Source of the DNA: Dermanyssus gallinae
Taxonomy: Eukaryota > Arthropoda > Arachnida > Mesostigmata > Dermanyssidae
DNA length: 64,000 bases
NCBI GenBank assembly: GCA_003439945.1
Contig: QVRM01006591.1
Location: 157,501-221,500, forward strand
Direction: 5' to 3'
Shown piece by piece: positions 1-13,924 of the stretch. The notes beneath the pieces were generated by a model that saw only the letters and a program-made list of their open reading frames with translations, was not told the origin of the DNA and searched no databases. The first letter of the stretch is position 1. Each line of letters starts with the position of its first letter. The translations under genes and the position numbers were made by a program.

Positions 1-777
1 TTCATTGCCATTTGCGAGTGTATCGCCATCTCGTGGATCTACGGCTATCGAAACATCGCCGGCGATATCCACTTTATGCTCGACAAGCGGCTCGGACCCT
101 ACTGGAGATGGACGTGGCGGTACACCGCGCCAGCCGTACTCGTTGTAAGGAGCTCACAGAGACAACAGCAGCAGCAGCAGCAACAAACTCACTGCAACAC
201 CAGCCCGATCGAATAACCCTGGCGATAGATAGCAATAGAGAGATATAGAGAGATAGGCAGACAGGTGCATGGGTTTGACGGCGACTGGACAAGACACTAG
301 GTGTATGGGTTCGATCCCCACGATTGCACGTTTGTATTTATGGGGTCCGTCTTACAAAACAATCCCCAAAAAAGCAAACCCCTTGAACGTTACATGTTGG
401 CTAAAAGAGTCAGCCCAAAATTGTAGTTAAAGTAAATTAAAAAAGAACGTTTAGACCGTTAGACACAGCATGCGTTCTGAAGTTAAACTGATTGTAAACC
501 CTTGCAACGACCATACTTATGCTGCGATCATCCACTTTCGTAATGCGCGCTCTGCGCGATCACTCGCGTTACAAGCAACGCTGACAGACGCTCTATTGGC
601 AAGGATCACTTCTGTTAGACGTCCTGCTAAATAGGGTGATAACATTATGCTGTGTGTGTCGGTCAGCGGAGCGTTATATGTCACACCTTACCATGCTGCA
701 GTCATGTCGACGTGTATGTAGTCGTATAGTATTGCGACGCCAGCGCAAGGACGTAATTGCCCTTGCAAACACACGCA

Positions 778-836
<59 letters not shown>

Positions 837-3772
837 GATAAATAACATATGCATCTCTGCGACAAAAGCTGCTGCCGTTACAACTGCAATGATGATGATG
901 AATTTATTATACTAAACGAATCTTGGTTGCTTTTGTAGGTGGTATTCCTGCTTGCTCTGGTCGATGCGGCCCGGCCTCTACAGTACGGGGCGTACGTGTT
1001 TCCATCATGGGCCAACGCGATGGGCTGGTGTGTCGCACTCTGCGCAATGCTACAAATCCCGCTGTGGGCACTGGTTCAGCTGGCGTATGTTAAGGACGCC
1101 GACTCATTCAAGCAGGTTGGCGGCACACCAATCACCAGACACACACACACACACTGAGGCAAAGCTCAGTCAAAGCTCAGTGTCTGCCTTCAAATAGATG
1201 ATGGTGGACACACATGGCTCTCCTTCTACGCCTCCTCCCTTGTCATACATCATCACAACATATCACTGTATTGCCTGCCCTCACACCGTTACCATAACAC
1301 CACGTAATCATAAAATGTGGGCACAATTATATGCCGCATGACCCTCCGTGGGCTCGAGTAAAATTGTAATCAAAAGACTACAGACTCTCGGCGTTTCGCG
1401 GAACCTTCCATACTCAGCGGCGTAACGTGCGATTTGTCAATTATGTACAAGCACGATTAAAAGATGTAGGACAAAACCTTCTAGCAGGTGGTCTTTCTCT
1501 AGAGTTCCCAGTTCCCGGAAAGATGCAGGTATAGCCGATTTTTTCCTCCTCTAATAATTAGAGACCTATAAATAAATAAACATCATATCACAGCATCACT
1601 GCTATTGTTACTTGGTCACAACAGGTAGAAGCAAACATTGCATTACATTCACGAACGAAGTACGTATATCTACAGATGTCTGTCTTACGTACACGAATAT
1701 AAAAACAACGCGGCATCTTGTCTTCTTCCTAACCCCGGCATCTCTGGCTCATATCTCTAGTTGAGCCTTGTTGAATAAACTCCCCAATATTTAGGCGATC
1801 TTGATCATTCACATCATACGTGTTTTGCTAAGCATTAGAATGGAGATATTTCATGTTACATATCTGTTTGTTTGTATGTGTATGGTGATGATTGATCAAC
1901 AGCGTCTGGTGAAGGTATGTCAGCCATCGCCAGCTTGGGGACCTTCAGATAAGAGTCTCACGCAGGCATGGCGAGATCACACCGGACGCAACGAGGTGCC
2001 CACAGACACCAAAATTGGCAGCTGTAGTAACTCGGGCTCATACCGAAATAAGGTAAGAAAATACTAAGAAAAGAATAAGATACAAAGTCTAGAAATAAGT
2101 CCGTGGTATACGATAGCGCGAATGTAAAACAATTAGATAGATCTAGGAAAACACCTATTTTAGACGTATTAGGAAAACTTTATTATTGCCCATAATTGAA
2201 TCATAGCCATATGAAAGAGGATCCAGTGATGCAAAGGAAGCACTAGCTACGTCTCATGTACATGTTTATAATTTATTCAACCTATATATATATATATATA
2301 TATATATATGCAGATTAACTGGTAAATTACATGATGTACGCCGGGCGTTGCTAAAGTCATGGTAGTGTGGGACTCCCTGCGCACCAAAGTCTAGTCGTCT
2401 TCTTTGCCCTTTTTCGGGGTCGGCCGCAATTGTATCTTCTCAAGATTACGTCACTTGGCCACTTTATCTTGACATTGAGGCTGACTTTGCGCGGCGCTTA
2501 TTTTTGCATCGGAGACAAATTCTGAAAATCTCTTTTACCATGAACCACAGGACTCACGATACTTCAGGAGCACCTCTGCAAGTGCTGGGCATGTTAGGGG
2601 GCTTCCGAGTCATAGGTTTCAGTACAGTAGTTCTCGCTCAGTAGTGAAACAGACACAGTCCAGTCCGGTGGCGTGGTGAATTAAGTCTGCGCCTCGCAGC
2701 AGGAGGAGACGCATAGGTGCGCGGGTTCGATCCGTTGCACATTTGTATTTATGGGGGTCCGTCTTTGAAGCAATGTGAAAAACAGTTTCGTGGACGTTAA
2801 ATCTTGGCTGAGGGTCAGCCCGAAAAGTTTACTTTAGTGAAAGAGACATAACGTTTGTTGCAGAGCGCCATATCGTCAGTATCTCCTGAATTGCACATAG
2901 GGCATGAGGGGGAGCCACTGCAGTATAGGTATCGCTGAATGCACCCACTGTGGTCTTTTAGCAGTTGCTACATATATGTATATATATATACATATATGCA
3001 TACATAAATACATATATGTGTCATTGTGAGAGCAGTTCCAGATGCAAAGCTACACTGTGGGTATGAACGGCAACGGGTGTGGCGGTGGCGGGCTGGAGAA
3101 TGCCGTCTGTACAATCTCCGACGAACGTCCCAAAGCTTCCGGCGATGGCCGAAGCGAAAAGGTCTGCCACAAGCCGGCCACAAAGTCGCGCAAAGGAAAC
3201 GCGTCGCCTCCAGACTCATCGGATGAAGTGTTTACAACAACCGTCCACGCAAGCGGCAACGGCAAATACAGCAGTGACGGTATGTGCCTAATATCCAATT
3301 TTTTTTTATTACGGAAGCCTACGGCAGTCAAGCGTACGTAGTCAAGCGGTCGTTGCTTTCTACGCTATGGCCAACCGGTGTACTCCATCCGGTTCGTTCT
3401 GCGTTCTGGTTTCAATTAATGCTAGTGCTAAACGCTAAACGAGTTACAACTCAGAGTGTTCTTCGAGCAGCGCTCAGCGTCGTCTTCAATTTCTTGCTGA
3501 TAAGCGAGGTCGAGGTCGGGCTACGAATGCATATTTGTGTGCAGTACTAAACTAAGACCCCCCCCCCCCCCCCCAAGAACCCCATGCCAGCAGCTTCTCA
3601 CCGTACAACGGTGATGCGCATTGAATTGCATGTCGTGCACTACTAATCGTCATGGAACTGTGAATGTGTGTATGACGTCTTTTTGACTTTCTCTCTTTCA
3701 GATTCGGGTCGTGGCGCAAATCGGCGAGATTTGCCAAAGAACCCCGATTCGCACGACGCTCAGCGATATTAG
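1..3772 (+). CDS. SLC6 family Na+/Cl- dependent neurotransmitter transporter, 3' five exons (5' part outside window)
   Basis: Five exons join in frame: 1-144, 939-1115, 1903-2052, 3036-3279 and 3702-3772. Introns are GT-AG with phases 0, 0, 0 and 1, and the stop is TAG at 3770. They give the last 261 residues of a plasma-membrane symporter. Exon 1 holds the end of TM10 with the family motif SWIYG and the cytoplasmic loop ending in PYWRWTWRYTAP. Exon 2 carries TM11 and TM12, including the conserved YVFPSWANAMGW turn. Exon 3 starts the cytoplasmic tail with the typical WGP motif after DSFKQ-RLVKVC. The remaining tail (exons 4 and 5) is Gly/Ser/Lys-rich and not conserved enough to name. The VC-plus-WGP tail is closest to the glycine-transporter branch as I know the family, but the subtype and substrate are unproven. 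Family assignment is firm; exons 4 and 5 are supported by matching splice phases only. Confidence 0.88.
262..424 (+). repeat. tRNA-derived SINE, degenerate copy (family A)
   Basis: Lies in the first visible SLC6 intron. It has a B-box-like GGGTTCGATCCCC, then the family body 'tttgtatttatgggg-tccgtctt' and the tail 'gtcagccc-aaaatt'. Four better copies of the same body occur at 2658, 13925, 24919 (-) and 41798 (-). Confidence 0.6.
780..836. repeat. (TA)n microsatellite
   Basis: Nearly uninterrupted TA dinucleotides inside the SLC6 intron 145-938. Confidence 0.95.
2658..2832 (+). repeat. tRNA-derived SINE (family A), best-preserved plus copy
   Basis: Within the SLC6 intron 2053-3035. A tRNA-like head (GGTGGCGTGGTGAA... 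GCGGGTTCGATCC, A-box- and B-box-like) is followed by a 100-bp body ending 'ttggctgagggtcagccc'. The body is shared with the other family A copies, which supports a mobile SINE rather than a tRNA gene. Confidence 0.7.
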
Positions 3773-4313
3773 TAGGCTAATGCTTATAGCAGCAGCAGCA
3801 GAAATCGTATAACTGCTTGTAGGATAGAATGATAGGGTAGGCAGTGTCTGTAACAACAGCGGCAACAGCAACGTTTGTAGGAATAATAGGCACGGTGTAT
3901 GCTTTGGAGCATGATGGCGTGTGATGATCAAGGAACGCGAGTATTACGGATGGTGGTACTGAAGGCGATGCTACATACGACATGATGGAACGACGTGCAG
4001 CGACGTGCAGCACGTAGCCACGTGAAAGAAAGCCAAGCCTGAAGATAGTAGCAACAGGAGGAAATACTCGCGTCGAGCATCGGCGTCTAGGGCCTCATTT
4101 GCCGAAGTCTACTCCCTTCGTGCCGAAGACTAACCTTTTGTATTTAGGCGGAAATGCAATGTAGAAACAACCCAACAACATAATCAATATCAGCAGCGGC
4201 AGCAACAAAACAACAAAGCAACAACAACAACAACAAAGAAACAACAAAGCAGCAACAACAACAACAACAACAAAGCAACAACAACAACAACAACAAAGAA
4301 ACAACAAAGCAGC

Positions 4314-4357
<44 letters not shown>

Positions 4358-4500
4358 AGCAACAACAACAACAACAACAACAACAACAGCAACAAAAACA
4401 ACAACAACAACAACGAACATTACCAGAAACAGTAGCACCAGTAGTAGGAGCAACAGCAACAACAACCACAATATTTATGTTATTACAAATCAAATTTGAC
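3773..4500 (+). other. Probable SLC6 3' UTR / downstream region with long CAA/CAG-type repeat
   Basis: Directly follows the SLC6 stop codon. From about 4195 to 4470 it is nearly all CAA triplets with interspersed AAG, CAG and GCA. Minus-strand reading frames here are poly-Leu, poly-Val or poly-Cys translations of the repeat, not genes. I see no canonical AATAAA within the next few hundred bases, so the transcript end is not placed. Confidence 0.55.
4195..4470. repeat. CAA-rich trinucleotide repeat
   Basis: About 275 bp of imperfect (CAA)n with CAAAGAAA and CAGCAA interruptions. Blocks of it are themselves repeated around 4225-4330. Confidence 0.95.
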
Positions 4501-4827
4501 ATACATTGGGTTTCTTAGGTGAGACCTACAATTGTAATTACAGTTACATTAATTTATTAATATTTTTAAAACTGCATCAATAACAAAAGCAACACGACCA
4601 ATCAATCAAATAACGACGGAAGACAAACACTTGACAGAAAGACACGAACACTCACTGAACTTCTTTAAGCTAGAGTAGTAACTTTTCCCTTTCAAGAAGT
4701 GCAATCAGTACGCATTCCTGCTTTTTACCAGTATCAACAACCCGAATGATGTTAGAGTTCAGATCGGAGATAGTGTATAAGGATCAATCTTTAATCAAAA
4801 TCAATTTATTTTGGTCTGTTCAAAAAA

Positions 4828-4858
<31 letters not shown>

Positions 4859-5081
4859 GTTTTGCGTTAAGACAACGCAGATGAGGGAGGATTTAAAGTT
4901 ACACACAGAATAGTGAAGCTCGTCGTTAAAAATCGATGTTGAGATTATCTTACCTTTTTTGAATGTGACTGCTTGTTAAAATACGTTACAAACACTATAC
5001 AGCGCAGGAATAAGCAAGTCTACAGTTAGAAGTCGGGATTCCTAGATTTACGCAAGTACCGCATGGAGAGCCACTTAATTA

Positions 5082-5083
<2 letters not shown>

Positions 5084-5125
<42 letters not shown>
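5084..5125. repeat. (TA)n microsatellite
   Basis: Pure TA tract of about 42 bp in intergenic sequence. Confidence 0.95.
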
Positions 5126-5127
<2 letters not shown>

Positions 5128-5610
5128 AACGCATGTATATATCTTATGCATGTAGAGATAAACAAATATACATACGCATTGTAGTAGGAATATATTTTGA
5201 AACAATTCCGGCGTAGAGGCAAATAAGTCAGCATACTCCCAATATCAAGTGATAAATTTCGCAAGGTCATAATTTTGTTTTGACATAAGCAAATGTGTCT
5301 GGTGATAGCATACATAGGCGCCAATTGGAACCTGCCGATGCAGTAGACAGTGCCACGCCGTACATAGACGCATCGTAATGACGTGTAGACGCAGCTCCTT
5401 ACCTAGTCGAAATCCACCTACTGTATGTACACTATTGGACAGCGAACACAAAGCGGGTATCACCAATCTCGTTATTCTCACGGCGAGCAGCTGTGAGGAG
5501 GTCGTTCAAGGATGGTACCTAACCAGTTTCGACCAAAGGCCAACAGCTGAGCTCTGGCGTTTGCCTCCCTTGCTGCGGCCTGCGTCCGTTGGACGCGTTT
5601 ATTTGGGCTC

Positions 5611-5612
<2 letters not shown>

Positions 5613-5672
<60 letters not shown>
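5613..5672. repeat. (TA)n microsatellite, about 60 bp
   Basis: One of the longest TA tracts in the window. It produces poly-Ile-Tyr reading frames that are not genes. Confidence 0.95.
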
Positions 5673-5676
<4 letters not shown>

Positions 5677-6542
5677 TATTGTCAACTTGGAAGCGCTTTG
5701 CTGCGCCTTGTTGCTGTGTGGCCGTCTTCCGCGCATCTGTTTGTCATTCCACGCATTTGAACTACTGTGGCACATTACAACTGTTTTTTTTGCGGGATGT
5801 TGTCGTTCGAAGTGCAGCGGTGATGTTGCACTGGCCAGCCGGCCTACCGAGAGGGGATGAGTAAGTGATTAAGGCCTTCGCTATTCCGGTTCAGCTAGCG
5901 CGCCACCAGGCTGTATGCCCCTTGCCCTACTCAATCAGTGGCTGGCGAGCGCCGGATGAATATACGAATGTATATTCGCGAGGGCTCGGCATGGCTCTGG
6001 CCGGATGGTGGAAAAAGTGGGACGGCGCCGAACAAAAAAAGCCTAACAAATGACGCGAGCGAACCGAAAAACGCGAAGCATGGCGAAAGCAGACGGGAGG
6101 TGGTTGCGCTTCGTAAGGGCCTGGCTGATCGGCTGGCTGGAGGGCTGCAGACAGACCGCGATCGGTCTCAAAGGCGGGCTGCTCTCTTCCGTCGAACGTC
6201 GAGTTTGAGCTCCCAGTTTTTCTTGTTCAATCGCCGAAACCACAGCGACTATGAGTCTCAGCGACGACGACGACAACGACGGCAAAAACAACAAGCAGTT
6301 TTGAGAAAAGACAGCTGATCTTCGTGCCGCGTTCTCCATGATGATGATGATGACGGCGGCGGCGAATTACACGATCATCAATAGCCTTGCAGTCATATAG
6401 TCTTTTATCGGCGGCCACTAGTTAGCTTCCATGAGAGAGGATGAAATTCCGCCCCAGAATAGTAAGCAACAGCCTGCACTCCGAATGCCGCATCGAACAA
6501 ACAAGTACGAACGTATTATTTTAACGTACAAACGTATTACAC

Positions 6543-6543
<1 letters not shown>

Positions 6544-6578
<35 letters not shown>

Positions 6579-6654
6579 ATAGCTGTTATTCAAATAATTC
6601 CAAGAAAGGCTGTTTATACGGGTACATATGCATAGTTTTTTAGTAAAGTTGGTT

Positions 6655-6693
<39 letters not shown>

Positions 6694-6709
6694 CATATAT
6701 ATAGATATA

Positions 6710-6754
<45 letters not shown>
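6544..6754. repeat. Cluster of three (TA)n tracts
   Basis: TA tracts at about 6544-6575, 6659-6688 and 6700-6754, separated by short unique sequence. Confidence 0.93.
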
Positions 6755-6756
<2 letters not shown>

Positions 6757-6899
6757 CAATTGAAGTGTTTGACCGGTTTATGGTCTAGGCAGCAAACCAT
6801 TTTCTATGGCCGTCGCACGGCCGAACCACGTCAATTTGTTATATTTTTCGTGCTAGAACAAGTTCGTTCTATTTTATTCGCTTTATATATATAGCGATT

Positions 6900-7005
6900 T
6901 ATATTCATAACGAATTATTCGTATAGAAATCAAACAAAATTGCCAGACAGGTGTCACTATTTCAGCCGTACTGCTTTGAATTACCGGTGGGGAATGCACC
7001 TTTTA

Positions 7006-7045
<40 letters not shown>

Positions 7046-8021
7046 CAGCAAACTCGATTAAACTACCCAGAACCAGGCTGATGAACGACAAACGCACGAA
7101 CATAAATTAGGCGATGACAAGAACACTAAATGTTTTGTAAACAGATATACCTAGAAAATACTACGCATAAGACCCCGTTCATTAATAACTTGCCGATTCG
7201 TCGGTACAGGTATGTTAGCCACATTAATATATATATATATATATATATATAATTCTTTTTTAAATCTAAAAAGTAGCTATACTTTTGAAGAGGAATCTGA
7301 TATCAGTAGACACCCCGTCCAGAGATAGGCTAGACAGATATGTTTTGGAGCCCAGTTAAGCCCGGAAAGAAAGTCGTTTGTGTATACACACATACACGCG
7401 TAACCAGCGTCTGTATAACCCGCATGGGCTGACTAGAAATCAAAATGGGCGCTTACCAATTTGGCACCCACATTTTGCTAAACCTCTATAATTGCGTCTA
7501 GAAAGTACATGCAAGCAATTCGGTTCCCACTTGCCTCCCTAATCTAAACATATCCTACCGAGTAGATGTACGATATTCTGTTGCCAGGTAGTAATCTATC
7601 AAATTGTAAGAACATTTACAACACACCACGCTTTCTCTGACTAAGCAAACGTTGTACATGTTACTAAAAAGTATATATATATATATATGTATATAGGGAA
7701 CCGAAATCTATGCGAGCCTCTTTACAGTACTCGGCCTCTCCGTACCCAAGCAAATGCGCGCATATGTATGAGCAGAGCACAGAAGTATAGACGGTGAGAG
7801 ACCTTCCACTCGGTCTTAGTCACAACAGTCCAAACTATAAAGAGGCACGTAGTCTAACAAGCAATTTGACATATGATATACATACAGACTAGGGTTATGA
7901 GTTAAACAGTTAGAACAAGTTATAATCAGTTTATCTCAGAATAATAATAATATCTTAGTACGACGCCTCGCTCATAGTCGTCATACGCTCATATAGCTGA
8001 CAGAGTGGACAAAGAAGCACA

Positions 8022-8054
<33 letters not shown>

Positions 8055-8485
8055 ATATGCGCGCTTCGATTCGAAACAATAGACACCTTATTACCGTGCT
8101 CTCCACACGGGACGGGCACGCTTGCTAAACAAATACATTTTTCCACCCCATAGCTCGGTACAAAACACGAGGCCATTTTTCCTCATAGACGCTCTACTTT
8201 GCATGACGCCAGAATACGTAGCACTTTAAGCGCCAGTCTCAAGTAACCGTATGTCGCAGAGAACAGATATACATTGTCAAAAAGAAATATCTCTATATAT
8301 AATGTTAATACTAGAGCACGTAAGGAATTAATATTGCCGACAGCAATACAGGCTCTATCGTGCAAAGCATGAGAAATATAGTGCAACGTACCGTACTTGC
8401 CACATAAGTAAGTGCTTCAAGCTAGGGACAGCCATAATAAGGATCGAATTGTGCTCCGAAATATAACCTGTAGGTCCAATATACA

Positions 8486-8527
<42 letters not shown>

Positions 8528-9053
8528 CAGAATGAAGGTTATTAAAGCAGACCTACACATGCAAACCTTACAGCGGCCAGTTATTGGTCTGGAAAGCTTC
8601 ACAGTCTCTCGTTAGTTTGACAGCGCTTGAAATGAGCCTAATTCGTGTTATTTTTCTAGCTCCATTTATGGTCCTGAGTGTGATTTTTACAAATACTATA
8701 ACAACTACAACATAAGCTGCAGGTGTGGTCTCTTACTAGATTTTTTTAGATTTAGAAACCAGTTTTAAAAAAACCGCAGACAACCCCGTTTGTGAGAAAC
8801 AACAATTCTCTTGATTTGCCGCTGAAAATTAAGCACTCGTTTGGCGAGTTTGTCTTACTATTAAGGGTTCTAACAATAAGACCTGTGTGTGTGTATCTGA
8901 ACAAGTAGCATCGGCCAGCTCAATGTGATCTGTCGCTGTTCAAAAAACATCTGTACATTTGCTATATCGGTAAACAGTAAAAAAACTAGAATGTTAGCAA
9001 TATCACAAATAAAAGGCACACAGATTCCTTCGCAACCCTTAGTACCGTACTAC

Positions 9054-9095
<42 letters not shown>

Positions 9096-9345
9096 CCTAA
9101 GCGTATATATATATATATATACATACCGCTCCTGAAACCGCAGACACCGTACAGAACAAATATGTTAGCCGATTAGAAAGCCAGAGATACTAATAGAGAT
9201 TATACGATGATTGAGTCTTACTAGACTATGGAGAGATCAGTGTTTGAATAGCCACAGTGTGATACTCCGAATGATGCCTAAATGCCGTTCCTCTTTGCTG
9301 CGTTCTCTTCTTTACCCAGTAAGTGGCTGTTCTAAGAATACATAG

Positions 9346-9377
<32 letters not shown>

Positions 9378-10621
9378 GTAATCACAGTAAGTGACGTTCG
9401 TTAAACGACTTTAGCGTGTCGTTCTTAGTGGAACTTGGAAAGTTCTCGACAGGGTCGCGCTTAGATTAGTAAACAGCAACACAGCTCTGAGCATAAATGT
9501 CTCTGTTGACAGCGCCGAGCGGCAACCCTACTTACTCAACACGCGATACCTACTTACGATATACGGCTGGAATGGTAAAAGTTCCGCCTCACCTTTACAC
9601 CCTATTATATATATATATATATATAGTCACTGCCGTTCAATAATGAGGGTAATGTTATGAATAGTAATAATATTTTCATTTATTTAAACTATGGTTATTA
9701 TTATCATAACTATTTTAGTACTTATTGTTACTCTTGCTGTAACGCTTATTGGTTACAGTGTTCAAATCGAAACGAGAGAATATGTGCATAGCAGCATTAC
9801 GAGATACGATAACAATGTACTTAATCACAATTGTAAGAGCTAAAATACTAATAGTGATAATGATATCTCTGTGTGAGTACAATATGATTGCATATTGTCA
9901 GTGCTGTAGTGACGATTCGTTATCCCATCCGGATCTGCAGAGGCAGATTTACTAACGCAAGCTAAGTCCGAACGGACAAACTTTTGTTTAGTTGAGTGAT
10001 AGGCCGACCTCTCGCTTAGGCCTGACTCACTCATTCGCAGGAGCAAAAATCCTTACCCGAAGGATTTTTGCAGAAACGATTAAAGAGCACAAACTCTAAT
10101 CTTGCTCGGTCAGTCTCCAGCGAATGCTTGCTTCGGCGTCAAGTCATGACGAAGAGCTCTCGCAACATTTACCAAAGTCACCCAAATTTGTTCTAAATTG
10201 CTTACTAGCTGGAGGCTCAAACACACAAACTTTTCGGCAACTATTCTCGTCTAAGTTTCGTCGCATAATAACTCTATGAGACGCTCTAAGAAATTATATT
10301 GATGCAGATCGTGTCCCTCCAGTCAGGAGGCTTAGAAACAAGTATATATATATATATATATACATATATAAATATATATATAATAGGATACTTACACATA
10401 CACGAAATTGACGTGCACATACGCAGCAGGGTCAGCCACCGAAACTGCACGCTTCAAGGGTAGAGTTACGCTATACTATTTTTTCTAGAAATTATACCTG
10501 CGACTGTTGCCGTTCATAATGCTGTAGATAGGTCAAATGAACTAGCCGGCCATTATATCATGGCCCATACACTCTGTAACAGTACCTAGCCAAGTAAGCT
10601 GTTTGACAACTCTAGGCACAA

Positions 10622-10654
<33 letters not shown>

Positions 10655-11400
10655 CAGATTTAGTTGAACGCGTTGTATTCCGGAAATGATGAATACGGTA
10701 CGTCAGAGTGCGCATATGCCTTGCCGTATCTCATTTGATACACGCGTTCCAGTCAGATGTGTCATTGTAAGAATAGTACTAATTAGTTTTTGTTAATCTA
10801 TAAACGTTGTTGGAGAAACAAGCCATACTGAAGAGTTATCGCCAGTCGTTATGAAATTGTTAGCAAGTTGCTTTTCCCGTTCATTTTGTAAATAGACAAA
10901 TAAAGCCACTATGCCACAATGATCATTTAGACGAAAATGTGGTGTTTTGATTGTACTACTTTTAGTTAGAACAGCGCTTGTTAGAGACTATAAGAGAACG
11001 CGTGCATGGTAAACCCGAATGCGAGCATATATCACCCTACTCCGGTATAACCAGCAAGATTCTTTAATTCGCCAAGTCGGCAATAGCGCTCAGTAGCACC
11101 CTCGACTAGTCGAACGCCGGTGTCGAGTCCCACACTACCAGCCAACAACTTTGGCAGGTGTGCGTAGATGCATTTTCCACACCATAAACAAAAAATAAAC
11201 GCACCAGACTAACAACTCTGAGACTGTCGAGTACTAAGCCGTCCATCGAGGATATTGTAAACCGCTTTCAATAGGACAAGTTGTAAGGTGTATCTTATTT
11301 GATGTAACTTTGCTGTGTTAGCACCTTGGAGTTGTCAATTGTGTCCGCGCGAACGTGTGGTCACGGGTTATCTAACCGCTTTTAATTATCGCTTTGGCTT
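6900..11400. other. Long stretch without a recognisable gene
   Basis: Both strands show only short, compositionally random frames. The content is AT-rich unique sequence with TA microsatellites at about 7009, 7228, 7672, 8028, 8490, 9056, 9103, 9345, 9606, 10341 and 10622. A B-box-like GTGTCGAGTCCCAC near 11130 could be an old SINE head, but I cannot support more. Confidence 0.6.
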
Positions 11401-11585
11401 TCACTGAGAGAGTTCCATAGAAGTTTTTAGCAGAAGACGAGAGAAGTGCCAGAAGCGTTGAAGAGGTCACCGGCGATGTTGGACAATGCATAGATGGAAC
11501 CGCTCTTCGAGTAGCGCCACGTTCTCTCCACTATAAACGGTGCCACCTGGATTCCATAGCCCTTGCAAACATAATTGTAGGATAG

Positions 11586-11840
11586 CAGTGTCCGTTAAGC
11601 AGCGCGGGCATATACAGCGTCGGTTAGCGGCAATGCCGAAGCAAGCTAAATACATGGCGCCAATTAGAAGATGCCGCCACCCCACTAGCGGAAGACGCGG
11701 GAAGCCACTAAATGCGCGGGCAATCTGTGAGTATATAAGGAGGCATGAGAATAAATGAGTTAGTGGTCGTTGGTGCGAGCCAGGCAGAGGACGTGTGTTG
11801 TTTGAGAGAGAGCCTAGCGAACTCGTATCGGTCGTCGTCC
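11586..11840 (+). repeat. Dispersed repeat with TATATAAGG and AATAAA (possible solo LTR), diverged copy
   Basis: About 250 bp, from 'gtccgttaagcagc' to 'cgaactcgtatcggtcgtc'. It matches 15784-16033 and 22485-22733, with many substitutions. All copies keep a TATA-like motif (here GTATATAAGG at 11733) followed about 15 bp later by AGAATAAATGAG. A close promoter plus polyadenylation signal would suit a retroelement LTR, but I cannot see clear TG...CA ends or a coding partner. Confidence 0.5.
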
Positions 11841-11899
11841 GGTCGTTAGGGTGGTGGATACTACAATAATCAATGTACATTTTTAGCCTCATTTGCACT

Positions 11900-13900
11900 A
11901 AATACCATCATGAGACAGCGTCGGTCAGGGTCAACCATTTGGGCCTTGGCTCAGTGATATTTCCTGGATAAATGTGAATAGAAGTTCTTCTGCATACGTT
12001 ACGAAGAACGAAAACGAATGCCGGGGTTTTCGGGATCTGATAAACACGTGCAATGCAATTTGATTCGTGTGACAATGCCAAGAAATAATGTAATAAAATA
12101 GTATCTCCCCTGCGTCGACAACTTCTGGTGATTTATGGTGCAACCGCTTTCAGGCCCAACAGGCCTTAGCCATACTTTAGGCAAACTCAACCGAGCTGAG
12201 AATCTAACAGTGAGGTTGAAGTAGACAGTGGCGACTAAGCTCAGGAGAGGAGGGCTGCTGATCGCGGCCAATGATGAGCACTCTGCTTGCTAAAATGCCG
12301 CACGTGTAGGCAAGCAGATTCCCCTATCTCTCTCTGTCTCTATGTCTCCTGCCCTTCGGTTACTCGAAGGCTCACCGCCGCAGCGGTATCCGCTTACTGC
12401 ATTTGTGTAAGCTTACGGCAAATCACCGAGTTTACACATACTATATGAGAAAATCTCCTCGTGTAAACCTAAAGCCGCTAAATCGCAGTGAATTGCGCCT
12501 ATCTCAAGCGATGCCTCGGTCTCCATCGCACATCGGCACGAAGTTGTCTATTCCACATTTCTTCCGACACCCGCTTGTTCATTGAGCTGAACTGAAACTA
12601 CGACTTGCCCTGCCCAAACCGATCAATTTAGTGAATGCTTCGCGACGTCCGAGAACAAACTGTTCGCTGAAACAGACGCAGGATTCCCAGGAGGCTAGAA
12701 CTATGCAAAACCAGAAACGGAGAGCATTAGATCGCTTGAATAGGTCAGGGGCACATGGTTATGTGCGGCTCCTAATTTTCACAAGGCTTACGAAACGTGG
12801 ATATGTATCGCGTACCGGGAGCCGTGTAATCGATATCATACCTCTCGTTGCGTTGTGATTGAGTATCGCCGACCATATGGTACCACACAGACACGGGCGA
12901 TAGCCTTTTCTGCAAAATTACCTGAATAGTTATCATTGTTTGAATTTATGTAATAATGGAAATTTCAAGCTCAATGAAGAATTATTTAACTTAAATAAAT
13001 TTGCCGTCCGGAAAAGACGGTTTCATAAAAAATATGGTATAGGTATTAACTTCTGTTTTTATTACCTTTTCTTTCTCTCTTTAACCCCAAACCCTTGTAC
13101 CACTTTTCATCACGAGAACTTAAGCGTGCGAACGTATGCAGTTCCGTAAATAAACCATGTCCGAATTGAATTGAATTTATGATTGATATGCATATAATTG
13201 AGGTTCTCCCGCGCGACTGTCATTCTACGAATCGTACAATGTATTGTGTACTACGTTCATGTTGTTTCACTCTGCCTGACAAAGGAGAATAAACTTGCAC
13301 TGACTTACAAACGCGTACTTCTGCTATTTACTGTCGTCATTGACATTTACGGGATAGTCAACGAAAACTAGTTTAAGGTGTGCTGAACAATTAGAGCATT
13401 ACTGCACGTAAATAACGCCAAAAACAGTGTCTTTCACGAAAAAGAACTCGCACTGCACCAATTTCTAAAATGCAATTAAGAAAAACAAAGTGGTGCCTTC
13501 ACGCGAGAACACACATTTGCTGTATATGGAAAAGCCGTCGACACATCTGCTACTGCAGCTCTAAAGGCAGACCTCATTTTATACCTAACCAATGCTGCTA
13601 TGGGAACTGACTAGATTGTGAGCATGCTTAACTATAGTATGATGGTAGCGCCATCTCTTTTGCTGCGTGCACCCTATACACTGAGCGCCGTGGTATGACC
13701 TAACACTATCCAGCTCTGATAAGAAATGCTCGTTTATCGCTGATTCCAATCTGTAGGGGACAAAGTTTGGTCTAGCTTGCTGCGTTGTAACACCTACCAA
13801 GTACCGATATGTAGGTTTTACATTTTGTCTTAAATCGAAATTCAAGATTTTGTCAGACGAAGTTCTGTGTAATAACGTAAATGTAACGTCCTTCCTCAAT
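11900..13900. other. No recognised gene
   Basis: AT-rich sequence with short frames only. A plus-strand frame at about 12140-12290 (KLNRAENLTVRLK..., with a stop) vaguely resembles LINE ORF1 remnants but is too weak to call. Confidence 0.4.
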
Positions 13901-13924
13901 TCGGAACAGAACAAGTTAGATTGC

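Noticed and set aside
4095..4502. Minus-strand frames rich in Leu, Val or Cys
   Set aside because: Pure translations of the CAA-type repeat in three frames; no gene.
5938..6339. Overlapping frames in a GC-richer patch
   Set aside because: Basic, low-complexity translations on both strands. It may be a CpG-rich promoter or first exon, but nothing supports a product.
11467..11898. 143-codon minus-strand frame
   Set aside because: Antisense to the dispersed TATA/AATAAA repeat; no similarity to known proteins.
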